Positions 61,133 through 64,000 of a stretch of DNA of 64,000 bases are shown piece by piece. Both the position numbers and the translations under genes were made by a program. This stretch comes from Paenirhizobium cremeum (lineage in GTDB: Bacteria; Pseudomonadota; Alphaproteobacteria; Rhizobiales; Rhizobiaceae). Every line of letters starts with the position of its first letter. The first letter of the stretch is position 1. The notes beneath the pieces were generated by a model. It saw only the letters and a program-made list of their open reading frames with translations, searched no databases and was not told where the DNA came from. Where the stretch lies: assembly GCF_022884085.1 (NCBI RefSeq), contig NZ_JAGGCS010000001.1, positions 248,001 to 312,000 of the forward strand. The letters are read 5' to 3'.

Positions 61133-62416
61133 ATGGACATCCTGATTCTCGGCGGCAACGGCTTCATCGGCTTGGCGGTGGCACTTCGGCTTGAAGCCGA
61201 AGGACACCGTATCACCGCACTTGGACGATCTGTCGGCCGCGTCAACCGCCAGCATCCCAACATCCGATGGAAATCGGCGGATCTTGCACAGTTCGAAAAC
61301 GCATCCGGCTGGCACGACCTCGTGCAGGGGCATCAGGTAATCGTCAATTGCGCCGGCGCCCTGCAGGACGGCCTTCGCGACGATCTGGCCGCCACTCAGG
61401 AAAGAGCCATGCTGGCGTTGTATCAAGCGGCGAACGAAGCCGGCGGCCGCAGGATCGTGCAGATTTCCGCCCGTGTCGAAGGCGCGGCGGGCAGCCTGCC
61501 CTTCCTCGCGACGAAAGCCCGGGCCGATCGTGCGCTTGCCGCCTCCGGCCTCGATCATGTCATCCTGCGCCCTGCCCTCGTCGTGGGACGAAACGCCCAT
61601 GGCGGCACGGCGCTGGTGCGCGCGCTCGCCGCGCTGCCCCTCGTCCTGCCTCTCGTCCACGCCGCAAGCCCGGTCGAGACGGTCGCCCTCGACGACGTCG
61701 CCGAGGCGGTCGCCCTTGCAGTCGCTGGCAAGATTGAAAGCGGCAGCGATATCGATCTCGCCGCATCCGGCCAATTGTCGCTTGGCGAGGTCGTGGCTGC
61801 CCATCGTGCCTGGCTCGGCCTGCCAGCCACTCCAGTCATTAATCTGCCAGCCTGGATTGCCCGGCCAATCAGCCTCCTCGCCGATCTCGCCGGAAAACTG
61901 GGCTGGCGTTCGCCGCTGCGCTCCACGGCCATGACGGTCATGACAGAGGGCGTTCTCAGCGGTCCCGGCACCGGCGCGCCTTTTCCGCTGGCGTCGCTCG
62001 CTGAAACGCTCCGCCGCAATCCCGCAGGCGTGCAGGATCTCTGGTTCGCAAGGCTCTATCTGCTGAAAGCGCCGGCCATTCTCGCCCTGTCGTTCTTCTG
62101 GCTGTTGTCTGGCACGATACCGCTTTTCCGCCTCGATGCGGCCGCCGCACATTTCCTTCCCCTGTTGCCGCAGGGGATGGCAATCGCCGCAACGCTCGCA
62201 ACCTGTCTGCTCGATATCGTCCTCGGCCTTGCCGTGCTCGTGCGGCCTTTTGCCCGATCCGCGCTTCTGGGCATGCTTGCCGTCACAATGGCCTATCTCG
62301 CCGCTGCCACGCTGGTGGAGCCCTCTCTCTGGCTCGATCCGCTCGGGCCGCTGGTCAAGGTCGTGCCATCCATATTCCTGACGCTGGCTGCGCTGGCCAT
62401 TCTGGACGAACGTTGA
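61133..62416 (+). CDS. SDR-DoxX fusion membrane protein, 427 aa
   Basis: MDILILGGNGFIGLAVALRL (G-G-N-G-F-I-G) starts an NmrA/SDR-like domain (about 1-270) with LPFLATKARADRALAASGL and LDHVILRPALVVGRNAHGG. The C-terminal 140 residues have four membrane spans (PAILALSFFWLLSGTIPLF, ATLATCLLDIVLGLAVLV, SALLGMLAVTMAYLAAATL) similar to DoxX. This SDR-DoxX fusion is common in proteobacteria. It is coupled to the next gene by TGATG. Confidence 0.87.
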   Translation: MDILILGGNGFIGLAVALRLEAEGHRITALGRSVGRVNRQHPNIRWKSADLAQFENASGWHDLVQGHQVIVNCAGALQDGLRDDLAATQERAMLALYQAANEAGGRRIVQISARVEGAAGSLPFLATKARADRALAASGLDHVILRPALVVGRNAHGGTALVRALAALPLVLPLVHAASPVETVALDDVAEAVALAVAGKIESGSDIDLAASGQLSLGEVVAAHRAWLGLPATPVINLPAWIARPISLLADLAGKLGWRSPLRSTAMTVMTEGVLSGPGTGAPFPLASLAETLRRNPAGVQDLWFARLYLLKAPAILALSFFWLLSGTIPLFRLDAAAAHFLPLLPQGMAIAATLATCLLDIVLGLAVLVRPFARSALLGMLAVTMAYLAAATLVEPSLWLDPLGPLVKVVPSIFLTLAALAILDER

Positions 62417-62895
62417 TGCCGGTCGAAGAACTGCTGCGCCTCGTCCATGTGATCGGTGCCACCGTCCTATTCGGCACAGGCGCCGGCATTGCCTTTTTCA
62501 TGGTGATGGCGGTGAAAACGCAGGACGCACGGCTGATTGCCCATGTCGCCGGAACGGTCGTCATCGCCGATACGCTGTTTACCGCGACAGCGGTCATTCT
62601 GCAGCCCTTGACCGGCTATCTGCTGGCAAGAGCCATCGGCTGGCCCATGACGGAGGGATGGATCGTACTGTCGCTCGCCCTCTATGTGTTGACCGGCATA
62701 TTCTGGCTGCCGGTCGTCTGGATCCAGATCAGGCTCAGAAATCTCGCCCGCGCCGCCGCCTCGGAGGGAACCACCCTGCCGCCGGTCTTTCAAAGGCTCT
62801 ACCGGATCTGGTTCGCCTGCGGCTTTCCGGCCTTCTTCTCCGTCATTGGCATTCTCTGGCTGATGCTGACGAAACCGGACATTGCACTATTTTAG
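62416..62895 (+). CDS. DUF2269 integral membrane protein, 159 aa
   Basis: Four hydrophobic spans, with VEELLRLVHVIGATVLFGTG at the start and HVAGTVVIADTLFTATAVIL, match DUF2269. ATG 62416 overlaps the preceding stop; TTG 62413 also possible. It ends overlapping the convergent transporter gene by 9 bp. Probably works with the SDR-DoxX protein. Confidence 0.85.
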   Translation: MPVEELLRLVHVIGATVLFGTGAGIAFFMVMAVKTQDARLIAHVAGTVVIADTLFTATAVILQPLTGYLLARAIGWPMTEGWIVLSLALYVLTGIFWLPVVWIQIRLRNLARAAASEGTTLPPVFQRLYRIWFACGFPAFFSVIGILWLMLTKPDIALF

Positions 62896-63480
62896 CATCG
62901 GCCACAGGCTTGCCACGAGCAGCACCGCCATGGTGATGTTGAACCATTTCAGCCGGACCGGCACCGACAGCCACTCCCGCAGCACCGAACCGAAACCCGC
63001 CCAGGTCGAAACGCTCGGCACGTTCACGGCAGCGAAAACCAGCCCGACGATCATGACGCTCCAGAAATAGTTTTCGGCATCAATATAGACCGACATCGCC
63101 GTCACCGCCATGACCCATGCCTTGGGGTTGACCCACTGGAAGGCGGCCGCGCCGAGAAAGGTCATCGGCCGCGCCGCCGTTTCGCCGTCGCTCAGCGTCC
63201 GCGACGTACCGATCTTCCAGGCGATATAGATGAGATAGAGCCCGCCCGCGATCTTGAGACCGGTATAAAGCAGCGGAATGGTCGCCAGCAGCGCTCCAAG
63301 CCCGAGCCCAACGCCGATCAGCAGCGAGAGAAAGCCGACGCCGATGCCGAGCATATGCGGGATGGTGCGCCGGAAGCCGAAGTTCACGCCGGAGGCAAAC
63401 AGCATCATGTTGTTCGGTCCAGGAGTGATCGACGTGGCAAAGGCAAAGCCGACCAGAGCCGAAAGTGTCGCGGTATCCAA
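62887..63480 (-). CDS. LysE-family exporter, 197 aa
   Basis: LDTATLSALVGFAFATSITP then GPNNMMLFASGVNFGFRRTI is the LysE/RhtB N-terminus; six spans follow. TTG 63480 has GGGAGG six bases upstream, and family members start at this point; the ATG 26 codons upstream is rejected. Exports amino acids or related compounds. Confidence 0.9.
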   Translation of the reverse strand: MDTATLSALVGFAFATSITPGPNNMMLFASGVNFGFRRTIPHMLGIGVGFLSLLIGVGLGLGALLATIPLLYTGLKIAGGLYLIYIAWKIGTSRTLSDGETAARPMTFLGAAAFQWVNPKAWVMAVTAMSVYIDAENYFWSVMIVGLVFAAVNVPSVSTWAGFGSVLREWLSVPVRLKWFNITMAVLLVASLWPMLK

Positions 63481-63765
63481 GATGAGCCTCCCGATCTGCC
63501 TGAAATGCCGGAGTGGGTTTCGCCCGGAAACCGCGAGGTTTCCCGCCCTTTCCTGCAAGAGGCGCCACCATAGTCACAGCCGGACTGGCCGGCCATCGAA
63601 GAATTGTCATCATGGCAATCCTCAAGGAGCGGCCGGCAGCGCCGACGACTTTCGCTCCCTTTGCCCGAAACGGCCCCCGCCACAACTGCCGTACCGGATG
63701 ACGTCGGGATTGAAACGGGCGGCGGCAGCGCTAATCTGAAGGACGTGTTCACGAGAGGAGCTTCG

Positions 63766-64000
63766 ATGCACGACCAGATTCCAACGGTAGTTCTTCCCTC
63801 CGGTCTCGACGTTCCGGCGCTCGGCCTCGGCACATGGAAGATGGGAGAAGCAAGGGCACGGGCGGCGGAGGAAATCGACAGCCTTCGGCTCGGGCTCGAC
63901 CTCGGCATGACCCTCATCGACACGGCGGAGATGTATGGCGAAGGCGGAGCGGAAAAGGTGGTCGGCAAGGCGCTGGAGGACCGCCGCGACGAGGTCTTCC
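63766..64000 (+). CDS. Aldo/keto reductase (partial, cut at right edge)
   Basis: ATG 63766 with GAGAGGAG upstream starts [20 protein letters not shown], then [28 protein letters not shown] and [16 protein letters not shown], the conserved N-terminal AKR motifs (G-L-G-T-W, D-T-A-E-x-Y-G with catalytic Asp and Tyr). The catalytic Lys lies beyond the edge. Confidence 0.95.
   Translation, partial: MHDQIPTVVLPSGLDVPALGLGTWKMGEARARAAEEIDSLRLGLDLGMTLIDTAEMYGEGGAEKVVGKALEDRRDEVF

Overview
The window looks like a Rhizobiales (probably Rhizobiaceae) chromosome: high GC, dense ATGA/TGATG start-stop overlaps, and characteristic genes (GapR/DUF2312 family, CASTOR/POLLUX-like channel, class I ketol-acid reductoisomerase, cobalt-type nitrile hydratase). 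Genus cannot be fixed from sequence alone.

Positions 1 to about 33,950 are the right part of a temperate, short-tailed prophage integrated at the 3' end of a minus-strand tRNA-Lys(CTT) gene (33948-34023). Its left end lies outside the window. Reading leftward from the immunity region, a minus-strand early operon (28647 to 18898) encodes a small Cro-like regulator, many small proteins, an 18-unit tandem-repeat protein, a Toprim primase, a nucleoside-deoxyribosyltransferase-like protein, a GapR-like protein, a likely Acb2/Tad1-type cyclic-nucleotide sponge and a P-loop replicative helicase. It ends in an intrinsic terminator (18864-18897). Beyond it a late minus-strand operon encodes a small membrane protein, terminase small and large subunits, a GNAT-like protein, portal, scaffold, capsid, a terminator just after the capsid block, tail tubular proteins A and B and three or four internal virion proteins; the last runs off the left edge. 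The morphogenesis set is T7-like, but control is lambda-like: a CI-type repressor (28759-29370, plus) diverges from the Cro-like gene, and a plus-strand operon (29800-33833) carries small DNA-binding proteins, an ASCH protein and a tyrosine integrase next to the tRNA. No phage RNA polymerase is visible.

Three non-coding arrays in the prophage stand out: ten TGTAGG/CCTACA hexamers with roughly 11-bp phasing before the small terminase gene (18031-18269), five 16-bp direct repeats at 36-bp period behind the repressor gene (29465-29623), and phased TCCGAC/GTCGGA sites beside the integrase end (33853-33911). Two matching palindromic operators flank the repressor gene.

Positions 34,149-64,000 are ordinary chromosome: PhzF isomerase, NUDIX and endonuclease/phosphatase genes; a ferric-type ABC importer; a CASTOR/POLLUX-like channel; an aminotransferase; ilvC with a TetR regulator; an Lrp regulator opposite an aspartate/glutamate racemase; a MarR-GNAT fusion; an HxlR regulator opposite a QorB-like reductase; pdxJ; a winged-helix regulator; a MerR protein with a LuxR-like tail; a helicase; an ECF sigma/anti-sigma operon; a GST; a cobalt nitrile hydratase operon; an SDR-DoxX membrane fusion; a LysE exporter; and the start of an aldo/keto reductase.
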